Positions 26,113 to 35,196 of a stretch of 45,349 bases of DNA are shown here, piece by piece. Source of the stretch: Akkermansia muciniphila (lineage in GTDB: Bacteria > Verrucomicrobiota > Verrucomicrobiia > Chthoniobacterales > Chthoniobacteraceae). The first letter of the stretch is position 1. Each line of letters begins with the position of its first letter. The DNA lies in NCBI GenBank assembly GCA_945883955.1, contig CAMCYN010000004.1, positions 1-45,349 on the forward strand, written 5' to 3'. The translations under genes were made by a program, and so were the position numbers. Under the pieces are notes generated by a model, which was not told the DNA's origin, searched no databases, and saw nothing but the letters and a program-made list of their open reading frames with translations.

Positions 26113-26991
26113 CTACAACCCTGTACGAATACGGGCAGACAGCCCACTCGAGGATAGGCAGGTACCTACAAACACCGAAGCTGCCAACCAAATCTTCTGC
26201 ATACGCCCCACCCGGTACCTCCGCTCCCACACCCTAAATCCGTCCATTGCCATGTCATCAAAGAGCCGTCCGTAAACCGCCCGCATAATTTCCGCCGCAA
26301 CCATACCCCGTCGCTGGGACTCAGGAAGGGAATGCACCGCTGCACTGTAAAGCTCCCGCGTACGGTTTGCCTGAAGGCGCATTAAATCCGCCCACCCCCG
26401 AGGCTCCCGAGTGACCCATTCCCCGGGCTTTACCCCGAAAGCTTCCATCTCCTCCAGAGGCAAATAGACGCGCCCAGAGACACTAAAGTCCTCGGCGCTG
26501 TCCCTCAAAATGTTAGTTAGCTGAAGAGCGAGACCCAAATCCTCGGCGTAGCGGTCACAGCCAACTCCTCCAAAAATTCGGGCACTTACCAACCCGACAG
26601 CACTGGCCACCCGGTAGCAATATTGGCGCAACTCGTCCCACGTCCGATACCGGACTCCCGCCAAATCCATCTCACATCCGTGCACAATTTCGCATGCCAG
26701 CTCGAAAGAAACCTCACGTCTGGCGAATACTTCTCTTAAGGCCACGGCCAGTGAAGGCTCACCAGACACCGCCGTACCAGCCGTCAACGCCTCGCGCCAC
26801 AACCGTAATCCAGCACGCCTCGTCTCCTTCGACAGACCGGGTTCATCGGCAAGGTCATCCACGACGCGACAAAAAGCGTAAAAAATCCGCATATCCTGCC
26901 TGCGCCCCACTGGCAGGACCCTTAAGGCTATCGCCAAGTTGCTACCGCTTCCCGCCGTAATGGCCTCTGCAGCTGCCAGTGTCTCGTCCAT
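26113..26991 (-). CDS. Squalene/phytoene synthase family prenyl transferase
   Basis: These enzymes condense two prenyl diphosphates head to head. Both Asp-rich sites are visible: FCRVVDDLADE (about residues 40-50) and LTNILRDSAEDF (about 158-169), and the R-x-Y-L-P motif (GRVYLPLEEM) follows. The 292-residue length fits bacterial HpnC/HpnD/CrtB proteins; no neighbouring carotenoid or hopanoid genes allow a choice between them. The ATG lies 2 bases after the ABC transporter stop; a TTG at 27003 with AAAGGAG four bases before it is an alternative start that overlaps the transporter gene. It is probably co-transcribed with that transporter. Confidence 0.88.
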   Translation of the reverse strand: MDETLAAAEAITAGSGSNLAIALRVLPVGRRQDMRIFYAFCRVVDDLADEPGLSKETRRAGLRLWREALTAGTAVSGEPSLAVALREVFARREVSFELACEIVHGCEMDLAGVRYRTWDELRQYCYRVASAVGLVSARIFGGVGCDRYAEDLGLALQLTNILRDSAEDFSVSGRVYLPLEEMEAFGVKPGEWVTREPRGWADLMRLQANRTRELYSAAVHSLPESQRRGMVAAEIMRAVYGRLFDDMAMDGFRVWERRYRVGRMQKIWLAASVFVGTCLSSSGLSARIRTGL

Positions 26992-26993
26992 GC

Positions 26994-28691
26994 CTATTCC
27001 CAACGGGCTCCTTTACACCCCACGTAGGCCACAGTAACCCCAAGAGCCACATGGCAAAGTAGCACCCAAACCACCACACTCAAGGGCATTAGTGGCGTCT
27101 GGGTCATCTGTACCACGGCATTATAAAACCGCGTCTCCTGGAGCGTCTGCAGAAACCCGGCCCACCCCCAATAGGACGCGATTAACGGACGCGTCATCGT
27201 TCCCAGCCAACCGGGAAGAGCAAGCACAGCTCCAGACAGAGGCAACTGGAAACCAACCAAATAGACCGAGACTAACGAGCTTTGCTCTGAGGTTCGCATT
27301 ATCCCGGAAATCCCCAAGGAAACGGCTGTCATTGAAGCATTTACCAGGAAAAGCAAACACGTCTGCCATAGAGGATCTCCCGGCATTTTAATAATGGCAT
27401 TCACGAACAAAGACATCCAAACGGACTGCACCGTCACAAGAACCGCCAAAAACGCCACTTTAGACAAAACGTAAGCCGCTGGCGAGAGGCCCGAAAACTT
27501 CTCCTTCTCCAAAATTAGCCGCTCTCCCGCAATCTCACGGGCTGCATTGTTTGAGCCCATCAACGTCAATAGTACCACTTGAAACATAATCAGCCCGGAA
27601 ACCATCCCTCCTACCCTCAAATAGTCTAGCTTGGTGGAAAAATCGCTTAAGAGCTGCTTCAGAGGATCCTCCGGTAATTCCGCCGCGGCGCGCAGTGCAG
27701 GCAAGCCGTTCAACGCAAAAACCACAACCAGACACGGGAACCCAATCATTAGCGCCAGTTGAAGCTTCACCTGTCCAGCATCCCGCCAAAACAACCTCCA
27801 CCTGCGACGCTGAAGAACAAAAAATTGTGCGCCAAATGAAACCGGAGCTCGCTCCTCAGCCAAATCGGCAATGGCCGCACCGCCACTAGGGGCCCCTCCG
27901 TTCATGCGGACGTAATATGCATCCTTATGCTTGAGCCACGACTGGGCCCATTCCGCCGCCGTGCGCTCGCCTAACCGGGGATACAAGTTCTCCTGATGCG
28001 TGATTCCAAAATAGTGTAGCAGATGGGCAGGCTCCCCGTGATAAACTAGCCGGCCCTGACATAGAACCACCACCGAGTCATGCATCTCCAAGTGCCGTAG
28101 ACTATGGGTAATGTTAAGAACGATTCGTCCCTTCCGAGCCACATCCTTCATTAAATGCGTGATTTCATCCTCAGCCCGTGGATCGAGCCCACTGGTGACC
28201 TCGTCACACAAGAGAAGATCAGGAGAGCTCACCAACTCCATCCCTAAACCGAGCCGCCGCCGTTGCCCGCCGGAAAGAACATCCACGCGCTTTTCTGCAA
28301 TCGCTTCCATCCCTACCTCCCCAAGGACCTCATCTACTCGCCGCCCTACCGCATTTCCGTACAGCCCGCCACAGCGCAACCGGACCGCATCCTCAATACA
28401 CTCCCAGACGTGAAGCTTTTCGTGAGCGATACTAAACTGCGGAACGTATCCGACCTCATGCGCCTCAAAATCCCCCTCCTCGGCAAGATTCCGCCCCCGC
28501 CAAATCGTATGCCCGTCCGTCGGTTCAGTGAGCCCAGCGATGACCTTCATTAGCGTGCTCTTTCCACAGCCTGAGGGTCCGAGCACGGCCACCAGTTGGC
28601 CCCCATGACCAAACAGGAGACTAACATCTTCCAAAAGCGCGGTCGACGCCTCAGGGCCTATCCTTAACGAGATATCATGCAATTCTAACAC
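26994..28691 (-). CDS. ABCG-type ABC half-transporter (ATPase-permease fusion)
   Basis: The N-terminal ATPase has Walker A GPSGCGKST (38-46), signature LSGGQRRRLGLG (139-150), Walker B LLLCDE (159-164) and switch H196 (NITHS). After a linker, an ABC2-type membrane domain (about 300-565) has about six hydrophobic segments, e.g. LALMIGFPCLVVVFALNG. NBD-before-TMD order and 565 residues match ABCG/White-type half-transporters, which work as dimers and often export lipids or hydrophobic molecules. The cargo is unknown. The prenyl synthase gene follows directly, so an isoprenoid or lipid cargo is a possible link, by inference. Confidence 0.88.
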   Translation of the reverse strand: MLELHDISLRIGPEASTALLEDVSLLFGHGGQLVAVLGPSGCGKSTLMKVIAGLTEPTDGHTIWRGRNLAEEGDFEAHEVGYVPQFSIAHEKLHVWECIEDAVRLRCGGLYGNAVGRRVDEVLGEVGMEAIAEKRVDVLSGGQRRRLGLGMELVSSPDLLLCDEVTSGLDPRAEDEITHLMKDVARKGRIVLNITHSLRHLEMHDSVVVLCQGRLVYHGEPAHLLHYFGITHQENLYPRLGERTAAEWAQSWLKHKDAYYVRMNGGAPSGGAAIADLAEERAPVSFGAQFFVLQRRRWRLFWRDAGQVKLQLALMIGFPCLVVVFALNGLPALRAAAELPEDPLKQLLSDFSTKLDYLRVGGMVSGLIMFQVVLLTLMGSNNAAREIAGERLILEKEKFSGLSPAAYVLSKVAFLAVLVTVQSVWMSLFVNAIIKMPGDPLWQTCLLFLVNASMTAVSLGISGIMRTSEQSSLVSVYLVGFQLPLSGAVLALPGWLGTMTRPLIASYWGWAGFLQTLQETRFYNAVVQMTQTPLMPLSVVVWVLLCHVALGVTVAYVGCKGARWE

Positions 28692-28758
28692 ACACCTGAT
28701 TCTCCACCAACAGAGCCAATGTCAGGCACAAACTTGAAGAGTTTAGAAAGACGCTCGT

Positions 28759-28801
28759 GAAACACAAAACAGGCGCAGACGAGAAATTCGCCTACGCCTG
28801 T
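28759..28801 (-). terminator. Intrinsic terminator of the ribosomal-protein operon
   Basis: On the minus strand ACAGGCG-T-AGGCGA pairs with TCGTCT-G-CGCCTGT (28801-28788 with 28782-28769) around a short loop; pairing includes G:U wobbles. The tail TTTGTGTTTC follows. It lies about 20 bases after the rpsD stop, so rpsD is the last gene of the operon. The rest of the gap to 28,691 holds nothing recognisable. Confidence 0.85.
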
Positions 28802-28823
28802 CGAGAAACGCACTGGAGAGATA

Positions 28824-29435
28824 CTAACGGGAGTACAACTCAACGATCAGCTGCTCATTTACGATAGGCGCAATCTCCTCCCGGCTCGGAATACGTGACA
28901 CGCTCCCAATGAAGGACTCCTTATCCAACTCCAACCATCCCGGGATCGGGGCGATCTGAGTTAGCTCCAGACCGCGAGAAGCGAGACTGCGAGAACGAGG
29001 AGATTCCTTCACGGTAACCTTGTCTCCTGGTTTCACGTTGTAAGAGGAAATATCACACTTACGACCGTTAACCTTTACATGTCCGTGCCCCACCATCTGC
29101 CGGGATGCCGAACGGGAATTGGCAAACCCAAGACGGAACACCACGTTATCCAAACGCGTCTCAAGCAACTGGAGGAGAATTTCCCCAGTCACACCGCGCT
29201 TCCGCTGAGCAATACCGAAGTAACGGCGGAACTGACGCTCCAAAATTCCGTACTGGTAACGGAGTTTCTGTTTCTCGGCGAGAGCAACAGAATACTCGCT
29301 GTGCTTGCGGCGAGACCCTTTTGGGCCATGAATGCCCGGGGGATAGTTCTTCTGCTCAAGCGTCTTATTTGTACCGAAAATTGGCACTCCAAATCGGCGG
29401 CTGATTTTGTCCTTAGGACCCGTGTACCTTGCCAT
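28824..29435 (-). CDS. rpsD: 30S ribosomal protein S4 (uS4)
   Basis: The 203-residue protein has the S4 N-terminal domain and the S4 RNA-binding motif (RLDNVVFRLGFANSRSASRQMVGHGHVKVNGRKCDI, given as its start RLDNVVFRLGF and end KVNGRKCDI). It ends in the usual IVELYSR. The N-terminus lacks the zinc-binding cysteines, so this is the zinc-free form. S4 is a primary 16S binder and, in many bacteria, a translational repressor of its operon. It is last here; rpoA and rplQ, usually next, are absent. Confidence 0.97.
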   Translation of the reverse strand: MARYTGPKDKISRRFGVPIFGTNKTLEQKNYPPGIHGPKGSRRKHSEYSVALAEKQKLRYQYGILERQFRRYFGIAQRKRGVTGEILLQLLETRLDNVVFRLGFANSRSASRQMVGHGHVKVNGRKCDISSYNVKPGDKVTVKESPRSRSLASRGLELTQIAPIPGWLELDKESFIGSVSRIPSREEIAPIVNEQLIVELYSR

Positions 29436-29479
29436 GATGCTTCTTAATTAAATCTTATTATTAAATGACCAAAAAAGCA

Positions 29480-30070
29480 TCAAACGCGACGCTGTTTCGG
29501 AGGACGGCATCCATTGTGCGGAACAGGCGTGACATCCTTAATGATGCTGATTTCCAAACCGACAGCCTGAATCGCGCGGACCGCTGATTCCCTGCCTGAA
29601 CCCGGGCCTTTCACCCGAACTTCAACCTCGCGTAGGCCATGGCCCATTGCTTGGCGGCAGGCATCCTGAGCAACCATCTGAGCGGCATAGGCAGTGCTCT
29701 TACGGGAACCTTTGAACCCGACTTTCCCAGCACTTGACCAGCCGATCACCCCACCATTTTGGTCCGTGATACTGACGATCGTGTTATTAAACGTAGCTAG
29801 AATATGCGCTACGCCAGATTGGACATTCTTGGACCCCTTAGCCTTAATTACCTTAATCGGCTCGATCACCGAATTGGGATCTAGGGAGAGATTCTCCACC
29901 TTCTTGTCCTCACCTGCAGGTAGCGAATCCTTTTTCGAGGACTTCGATCCTTTAGCAGCCTTTGGCGCTTTAGCGACCGCTACCGAAGGAGCGGAGGCAA
30001 CAGCAGGCACGACATCCGCAGAGACAGGGGACTCAGGGGTGGCTTCGATATTTTCGTTCGCGTCAGACAT
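29480..30070 (-). CDS. rpsK: 30S ribosomal protein S11 (uS11) with long N-terminal extension
   Basis: The core from about residue 80 ([22 protein letters not shown]) to the end ([18 protein letters not shown]) is typical S11. Ahead of it are about 70 extra residues: an acidic start ([15 protein letters not shown]), then Ala/Val-rich and Lys/Ser-rich stretches. There is no other good start codon before the core, and AGGA lies nine bases before this ATG, so the extension is likely translated. Typical S11 is about 125-130 residues; this one is 196. Confidence 0.96.
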   Translation of the reverse strand: MSDANENIEATPESPVSADVVPAVASAPSVAVAKAPKAAKGSKSSKKDSLPAGEDKKVENLSLDPNSVIEPIKVIKAKGSKNVQSGVAHILATFNNTIVSITDQNGGVIGWSSAGKVGFKGSRKSTAYAAQMVAQDACRQAMGHGLREVEVRVKGPGSGRESAVRAIQAVGLEISIIKDVTPVPHNGCRPPKQRRV

Positions 30071-30081
30071 AAGCTAAATTC

Positions 30082-30465
30082 CTACTTTGAGTCCTTAGCA
30101 CGCTGGACACCAACCGTCTTACGGGGGCCTTTACGAGTACGTGCGTTGGTGGAGGTTCTCTGGCCTCGAACCGGAAGACCCCTACGATGGCGAATCCCCC
30201 GATAGCAGTTGATCGCCTGAAGACGCTTGAGGTTACCCTGAATTTCGCGACGTAAATCGCCTTCAATGGCCAGGCCACTCGCGCCAATTGCTTGAATGAT
30301 TTGGTTTAACTGCTCTCCACTCAAATCCTTTGCCCGAAGCTCAGGATTAATGTTGGCTTGCTCAAGGACGCGCTTCGCCGTCGTTGGCCCGATACCATAA
30401 ATATATGGCAGCGAGAATTCGATGCGTTTGTCGCCGGGGATGTCTACTCCAAGGAGTCGTGGCAT
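30082..30465 (-). CDS. rpsM: 30S ribosomal protein S13 (uS13)
   Basis: The 127-residue protein reads [19 protein letters not shown], then [17 protein letters not shown] (the helix-hairpin-type motif) and the basic end [21 protein letters not shown]13 contacts the A-site finger and S19 in the 30S head. It lies 11 bases before rpsK and 22 bases after rpmJ. Confidence 0.97.
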   Translation of the reverse strand: MPRLLGVDIPGDKRIEFSLPYIYGIGPTTAKRVLEQANINPELRAKDLSGEQLNQIIQAIGASGLAIEGDLRREIQGNLKRLQAINCYRGIRHRRGLPVRGQRTSTNARTRKGPRKTVGVQRAKDSK

Positions 30466-30487
30466 AATTCGATCTAGCTAATGTGGA

Positions 30488-30601
30488 TTAACCCTGACGT
30501 TGCTTGTGGCGCGCATTTTTACAAATGACACGGACCACGTTCTGACGCTTAACAATGCGGCAGGCTTCGCAGAGGCGTTTTACTGATGCTCTTACTTTCA
30601 T
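30488..30601 (-). CDS. rpmJ: 50S ribosomal protein L36 (bL36), zinc-ribbon form
   Basis: A 37-residue frame starts [14 protein letters not shown] and ends [10 protein letters not shown]. Zinc ligands C11, C14, C27 and H32 are in place, so this is the zinc-binding form. Its position between infA and rpsM is the usual place for rpmJ. Confidence 0.95.
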   Translation of the reverse strand: MKVRASVKRLCEACRIVKRQNVVRVICKNARHKQRQG

Positions 30602-30683
30602 AATTCCAAATACTTAAAATTTTAAACCGGTCTAAATTGCGGGACAAAAGACTCGCCCCGAGGCCTTAAACCCGGTGCAAACG

Positions 30684-30902
30684 CTATTCCAATACGTCCA
30701 AAATCTTCCCCTTCGACAGATCGCGGGGGGTCAATTCTACATTGACGCGCGCACCTGGCAAGACTCTTGTAGTTTGAATCTTGATTTTTTCAGAAACATG
30801 CCCAAGAAGCTCGTGACCATTCTCCAGAGCCACCTTAAACAAGTTATATTGAATCTGTTCCAAAACTTCCCCTGAAACACAAATTAACGCGCTCCGTGCC
30901 AT
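30684..30902 (-). CDS. infA: Translation initiation factor IF-1
   Basis: The 72-residue OB-fold protein has VSGEVLEQIQYNLFKVALENGHELLGHVS and RVLPGARVNVELTPRDLSKGKI (quoted as two separate blocks of the family). It is more divergent than usual at both ends: it starts MARSALIC instead of MAKED-like and ends DVLE instead of the common basic RYK/R end. GGAG eight bases before the ATG is a good ribosome site. The start overlaps the end of map by 19 bases, suggesting coupling. Confidence 0.93.
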   Translation of the reverse strand: MARSALICVSGEVLEQIQYNLFKVALENGHELLGHVSEKIKIQTTRVLPGARVNVELTPRDLSKGKILDVLE

Positions 30903-31639
30903 GTCAAAATCTCCGGTTCGCTTTTTGTGATTAAAACCGTGTGTTCAAAATGTGCCGACAAACTTCCGTCTTTCGTCACCACGGTCCAATTATCTGACAA
31001 AATCTGCACCGCCGCCTTCCCGATGTTCACCATCGGCTCAATTGCCAAGGTCATTCCCGCCTTAAGCTTCGGACCCGTTCCCGCTTTCCCGAAGTTGGGC
31101 ACCTGAGGCTCCTCATGCAATTGCCGCCCTACACCATGACCTACGAACTCCCGTACCACAGAAAAGCCGTTCTTCTCAACTTCCTGCTGGATCGCAAAAC
31201 AAAGATCTCCCAAGCGCTTTCCGCTATAGGCGTGGGCTATGCCCGCCTTAAGCGCAGAAGAGGTGACATCCAAAAGCTTAATAGTCGCCTGAGGAACCGA
31301 ACCAACCGCCACTGTAGTAGCCGTATCGCCTATCCACTTGTCCTTATTGACCCCCACGTCCAACTTCAAAATATCCCCAACCTGAAGACGCCGATTTCCA
31401 CCGATTCCGTGAACAACCTCTTCATTTACTGAGATACATGCTTGCCCAGGAAAACCGCGGTAACCAAAAAAGGCACTCTTACATCCCTGGTCCACCATGA
31501 AATCCGCTGCCGCAACATCCAATTCCTTAGTCGTAACACCAGGACGCACAAGCTCGGTCAGCTTCTGGAGAACGGTTCCGGCGGCCAATCCTGCCGCACG
31601 CATTCGCTCAATTTCAGCCTCTGTCTTGATTGGGATCAC
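30884..31639 (-). CDS. map: Methionine aminopeptidase type I
   Basis: It removes the N-terminal Met of new proteins. The 251-residue protein has the metal-ligand blocks LKLDVGVNKDKWIGDTATTV (two Asp), GHGVGRQLHEEPQVPNFG (His) and MTLAIEPMVN (Glu), plus a final Glu in SAHFEHTVLI. Start is GTG at 31639 (no ATG in frame before the core). It lies 29 bases after secY; adk, often between secY and map, is missing. Its 3' end overlaps infA. Confidence 0.97.
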   Translation of the reverse strand: MIPIKTEAEIERMRAAGLAAGTVLQKLTELVRPGVTTKELDVAAADFMVDQGCKSAFFGYRGFPGQACISVNEEVVHGIGGNRRLQVGDILKLDVGVNKDKWIGDTATTVAVGSVPQATIKLLDVTSSALKAGIAHAYSGKRLGDLCFAIQQEVEKNGFSVVREFVGHGVGRQLHEEPQVPNFGKAGTGPKLKAGMTLAIEPMVNIGKAAVQILSDNWTVVTKDGSLSAHFEHTVLITKSEPEILTWHGAR

Positions 31640-31668
31640 GACTGGGAACCGGTTGACATCACTAGGCT

Positions 31669-33171
31669 TTAGCGCTTCGTAACGTAGTAAACAATAACGG
31701 CCGCCAGTAGAGCTACCGCCATTACTAAATACACGCCTACGATCGTCTTCTGCTGAACAGCTTCACCACGCCCCTCGGGGGTCCTTTCAGAACGGCCCCG
31801 AATGCGGCCCTTCTTCAAAAAACCGTCGTAATTGCGCTGAATCAAATGGGTCTCAATTTGACGCATTGTGTCCAAAACAACGCCTACAACGATAAGAAGG
31901 CTCGTTCCGCCGAAGAATTGTGCCGTCGCGTCAGGAACTTGCAATGTTCTAGAAAGCACTTGCGGCAAAATCGCAACAACTAAAAGAAACACAGCGCCCG
32001 CAAATGTCAGCCGCGTCATTACATTATCCAAAAACTTAGCCGTCTCCTGCCCAGGACGAACACCCGGGACATAGCCACCGTACTTCTTAAGATCATCAGC
32101 AATCTGCTGCGGTTGAAATTGTGTAGCGACCCAGAAGTAGCTAAAGAAGAAAATCAGCGCACCATATAAGACATAGTGCCATGTCCCTTGCGATAAGGCA
32201 CCGGCCAAACGCTGCATCGCGGGGTAATCCTTGAAAAGCATTGCAGCGATCGTTGAAGGGAAAATCAATAAAGCTTGAGCAAAAATGATCGGCATTACGC
32301 CAGCATAGTTGACCTTGAGAGGCATATATTGAGTCTGACCTCCATATACCTTCTTACCAACGACACGTTTCGCATACTGAACGCTAATCCGGCGCTGCCC
32401 CTGAGTGAGAGAGATCACGGCCGCGATTACTGCGAAAAGCACGACTATCAAAATCACCAGAAACATTGGCTGAACCTGACCCTGCGTCTGGGTGCTGGGA
32501 ATAAATGTCTTCCAAGCTTGCAATAACCCGGCGGGCAACCTGGAAAGTATTCCAATACTGATAATCAATGACATCCCGTTGCCAATACCGCGGTCCGTTA
32601 TTTGGTCCCCCAACCACATCAAAAACATCGTCCCAGAGGTTAATGTCATCACCACAATTAGCTTAAATGCAAAGCCAGGGTGACTCACCAACGGTATCCC
32701 AAGTTGGGTAATAGTTGCATCAATCCCCTTCAAAAATGGGCTTTGTCCGGGATTCTCAAAAGATAATGCCAGCAGTGTGCCCTGAAATATACAAAGAGCG
32801 ATCGTCGCATACCGGGTCAGTTGCATAATACGCTGGCGCCCCCCCTCCTCACGAGCGAGCTTTCCGAGCGTCGGGACCACTGCAGTCAACAACTGCAACA
32901 TAATTGACGCACTAATATATGGCATTACTCCGAGCGAGAACACCGCACAGTTCTCGAGAGAACCACCGCTGAAAATATTAAACAGAGCCGCTATACCACC
33001 CCCTGTTTGCGTACTCAATTGGGAGTCAAACCAGTGCTGGAGTACAGATGCGTTTACGCCGGGACATGTAATAAAGGCGCCTACGCGAACCACCACCAAG
33101 AGAGCAAATGTGAGAAGGATTCTTGAGCGAAGCTCAGGGATACGAAATGTGTTTGTGAATGCCGAGATCAT
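31669..33171 (-). CDS. secY: Preprotein translocase subunit SecY
   Basis: SecY is the channel of the general secretion pathway. The 500-residue protein has ten predicted membrane segments and the family blocks GVMPYISASIMLQLL (TM2), DRGIGNGMSLIISIGI and GLMPIIFAQALLIFP-like GVMPIIFAQALLIFP. It is longer than E. coli SecY (443) by extra residues in the first periplasmic loop and TM4-TM5 region. The start has no Shine-Dalgarno site; a terminator-like hairpin ends 12 bases before the ATG. Confidence 0.97.
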   Translation of the reverse strand: MISAFTNTFRIPELRSRILLTFALLVVVRVGAFITCPGVNASVLQHWFDSQLSTQTGGGIAALFNIFSGGSLENCAVFSLGVMPYISASIMLQLLTAVVPTLGKLAREEGGRQRIMQLTRYATIALCIFQGTLLALSFENPGQSPFLKGIDATITQLGIPLVSHPGFAFKLIVVMTLTSGTMFLMWLGDQITDRGIGNGMSLIISIGILSRLPAGLLQAWKTFIPSTQTQGQVQPMFLVILIVVLFAVIAAVISLTQGQRRISVQYAKRVVGKKVYGGQTQYMPLKVNYAGVMPIIFAQALLIFPSTIAAMLFKDYPAMQRLAGALSQGTWHYVLYGALIFFFSYFWVATQFQPQQIADDLKKYGGYVPGVRPGQETAKFLDNVMTRLTFAGAVFLLVVAILPQVLSRTLQVPDATAQFFGGTSLLIVVGVVLDTMRQIETHLIQRNYDGFLKKGRIRGRSERTPEGRGEAVQQKTIVGVYLVMAVALLAAVIVYYVTKR

Positions 33172-33182
33172 GACGGGTAGGC

Positions 33183-33217
33183 AAAAAGAGGGGTGACTTG
33201 ACAGCCACCCCTCTTTT
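33183..33217 (-). terminator. Terminator-like hairpin between rplO and secY
   Basis: On the minus strand AAAAGAGGGGTG (33217-33206) pairs perfectly over 12 bases with CACCCCTCTTTT (33195-33184) around a 10-base loop, followed by T-G-C-C. It meets the form of an intrinsic terminator and lies inside the operon, between the rplO stop (33241) and the secY start (33171). It may be an attenuator or RNA-processing site. The plus strand also has a short T run, but no plus-strand gene lies near. Confidence 0.75.
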
Positions 33218-33240
33218 CAGAACTGATTGGATGCGAAACT

Positions 33241-33681
33241 TTAGGAGACAGATCCGCCGGCTGCTTCAATCTTAGCCATTGCCGATGCGCTTACCGCCAC
33301 ACCCTTGAAGCTTAGTGCCTTCGAAAAGTCACCTCCTCCTAGGATCTTAACAATTCCCTTCTTGTCAGGAATCAACCCTTTGGAAACCAAGCTTAGGGCG
33401 TCCACGGTCAACCCTGCATCAAAATGTTCAGCTAACACCCCCAAGTTGACAGAGAGAAATCCCACACGGAATTGTGCGTTATTGAACCCGCGCTTCGGAA
33501 TTTTACGCACCAAAGGCATTTGCCCCCCTTCAAAGCCAAGTCGAATTGACCCGCCAGAGCGTGCCTTTTGTCCCTTGTGGCCCTTCCCTGAGGTTTTCCC
33601 GTGACCACTGCTTTCACCGCAGCCAACGCGCTTAATGCGGTGCTTTGCACCGGGGCGAGGAGATAAAGAACTAAGATCCAT
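33241..33681 (-). CDS. rplO: 50S ribosomal protein L15 (uL15)
   Basis: It starts MDLSSLSPRPGAKHRIKRVG, has the glycine-rich GHGKTSGKGHKGQKARSGG block and GFEGGQMPLVRKIPKRGF. At 146 residues it has normal length. It follows rpsE directly (24-base gap); rpmD (L30), usually between them, is absent. A terminator-like hairpin follows. Confidence 0.97.
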   Translation of the reverse strand: MDLSSLSPRPGAKHRIKRVGCGESSGHGKTSGKGHKGQKARSGGSIRLGFEGGQMPLVRKIPKRGFNNAQFRVGFLSVNLGVLAEHFDAGLTVDALSLVSKGLIPDKKGIVKILGGGDFSKALSFKGVAVSASAMAKIEAAGGSVS

Positions 33682-33705
33682 ATCGTAACGATTTTAAAAC
33701 ACTAA

Positions 33706-34266
33706 CTAAACAACCGGAAGGATTTTCGCTGACTCCAGCGAGGACTGAAGCGTGAACCCGCGATCCCGTAGACGGTCTTCTTTGGAGCGCAATTGCTGCA
33801 GCGCCGTAAGCGTTGCCTTGACCACATTGGCATGATTACCCGACCCCATCGATTTTCCAAGAATGTCGCGGATGCCGACCGCCTCAATGACGGCCCGTAC
33901 ACCGCCTCCGGCGATGACCCCGGTTCCAGGGCTGGCTGGCTTTAGTAGAACCTTCCCACCGCCGAACTCACCGTAAGCTTCATGCGGAATCGTATTGAGG
34001 TGTCGAGCAATCTTCACGAGCGCTTTCTTCGCAGCTTCGCTCGCCTTACGAATAGCCTCGGAAACTTCGTTCGCCTTCCCAAAGCCGCATCCTACACGAC
34101 CAGCCTTGTCACCGGTCACGATCAGCGCACTAAACGAGAAACGTCTTCCCCCTTTTACTACTTTTGCACAGCGATTGATGAAGACTACCTTTTCCACAAA
34201 CTCGCTCTGTTCTTTCGGGCGGTCCTGTTGATTCCGCCGCCCACGATTGCCTTGAGGTGCTGCCAT
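33706..34266 (-). CDS. rpsE: 30S ribosomal protein S5 (uS5)
   Basis: The 186-residue protein has the S5 double-stranded-RNA-binding domain ([19 protein letters not shown]) and the GSF-like C-terminal domain ([34 protein letters not shown]). The N-terminal 20 residues are rich in Arg, Asn and Gln. S5 supports decoding fidelity. Confidence 0.97.
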   Translation of the reverse strand: MAAPQGNRGRRNQQDRPKEQSEFVEKVVFINRCAKVVKGGRRFSFSALIVTGDKAGRVGCGFGKANEVSEAIRKASEAAKKALVKIARHLNTIPHEAYGEFGGGKVLLKPASPGTGVIAGGGVRAVIEAVGIRDILGKSMGSGNHANVVKATLTALQQLRSKEDRLRDRGFTLQSSLESAKILPVV

Positions 34267-34276
34267 AACGATATCT

Positions 34277-34642
34277 TTAGAAGTTCAAACCCGCTTCACG
34301 CGCAGCATCAGCCAGCGCTTTCACTTTTCCGTGGTAATGAAAACCACCGCGGTCAAAAACCACTTTGTCGATATTCCTCGCCACTGCACGAGCAGCAACT
34401 TCCTTACCGACACGAACGGCTGTCTCAACATTTGCCGCCACTGAGCCGCCAGCTTTGAAGGACTTTTCGGTCGTGCACACGCCCGCCACAGTCACGCCGG
34501 TAACATCATCAATTACCTGCGCATAAATATGAGACCCGGAGAAATGAACACTCAAACGAGGCCGCTCCGTTGTCCCTGTCACGCGTTTGCGCAGACGGAG
34601 ATGGCGTAGCTTTAAAGGTGAGAGATTTTTTGAAGAAGCCAT
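34277..34642 (-). CDS. rplR: 50S ribosomal protein L18 (uL18)
   Basis: The 121-residue protein has [30 protein letters not shown] and the ending [20 protein letters not shown], all typical of L18, which binds 5S rRNA. It lies between rplF and rpsE with gaps of 2 and 10 bases. Confidence 0.97.
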   Translation of the reverse strand: MASSKNLSPLKLRHLRLRKRVTGTTERPRLSVHFSGSHIYAQVIDDVTGVTVAGVCTTEKSFKAGGSVAANVETAVRVGKEVAARAVARNIDKVVFDRGGFHYHGKVKALADAAREAGLNF

Positions 34643-34644
34643 AA

Positions 34645-35184
34645 TTACTGAACAGTCTTTCCTTCCTTCCGATTCACTTTCTCTCCAGCATAACGCACAC
34701 CCTTGCCCTTGTACGGCTCAGGAGGATAGTAAGCGCGAATATCTGCGGCAACTTGACCAACCAGTTGACGACAGATCCCCTCAACCTTTACTTTGGTATT
34801 GTCAGCCACAGTTACCTTGATCCCTTCCGGAATAGGAAACAATACAGGATGGGAGAAACCAAGCGACAGATCCAAAGACGCGCCCTTAACCGCCGCCTTG
34901 AATCCAACACCTTGAATTTCAAGATCTTTCACAAATCCGTCGGAAACACCCTTGATCATATTCGCAATTAGCGCGCGGCTGAGCCCATGCTTTGCACGAA
35001 GATCTCGAGAGTCATTTGAGCGGTCGAACGTGACGGTTGACCCGTCTACGACCACTGTGATATTTTTTGGCACTTGCCAAGTCAACGTGCCCTTCGGCCC
35101 GACGACCGAGACATTACCCGCGGCACCGATGTTCAGTTTTACAACCGAAGGAAGGGAGATTGGTTTTTTTCCAATTCGAGACAT
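34645..35184 (-). CDS. rplF: 50S ribosomal protein L6 (uL6)
   Basis: The 179-residue protein begins [12 protein letters not shown] and has the C-terminal block [24 protein letters not shown] in its expected place (quoted ends [10 protein letters not shown] and RKEGKTVQ). L6 sits near the factor-binding site. AGGGG six bases before the ATG is one of the better ribosome sites in the operon. Confidence 0.97.
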   Translation of the reverse strand: MSRIGKKPISLPSVVKLNIGAAGNVSVVGPKGTLTWQVPKNITVVVDGSTVTFDRSNDSRDLRAKHGLSRALIANMIKGVSDGFVKDLEIQGVGFKAAVKGASLDLSLGFSHPVLFPIPEGIKVTVADNTKVKVEGICRQLVGQVAADIRAYYPPEPYKGKGVRYAGEKVNRKEGKTVQ

Positions 35185-35196
35185 ATATACCCCTAA

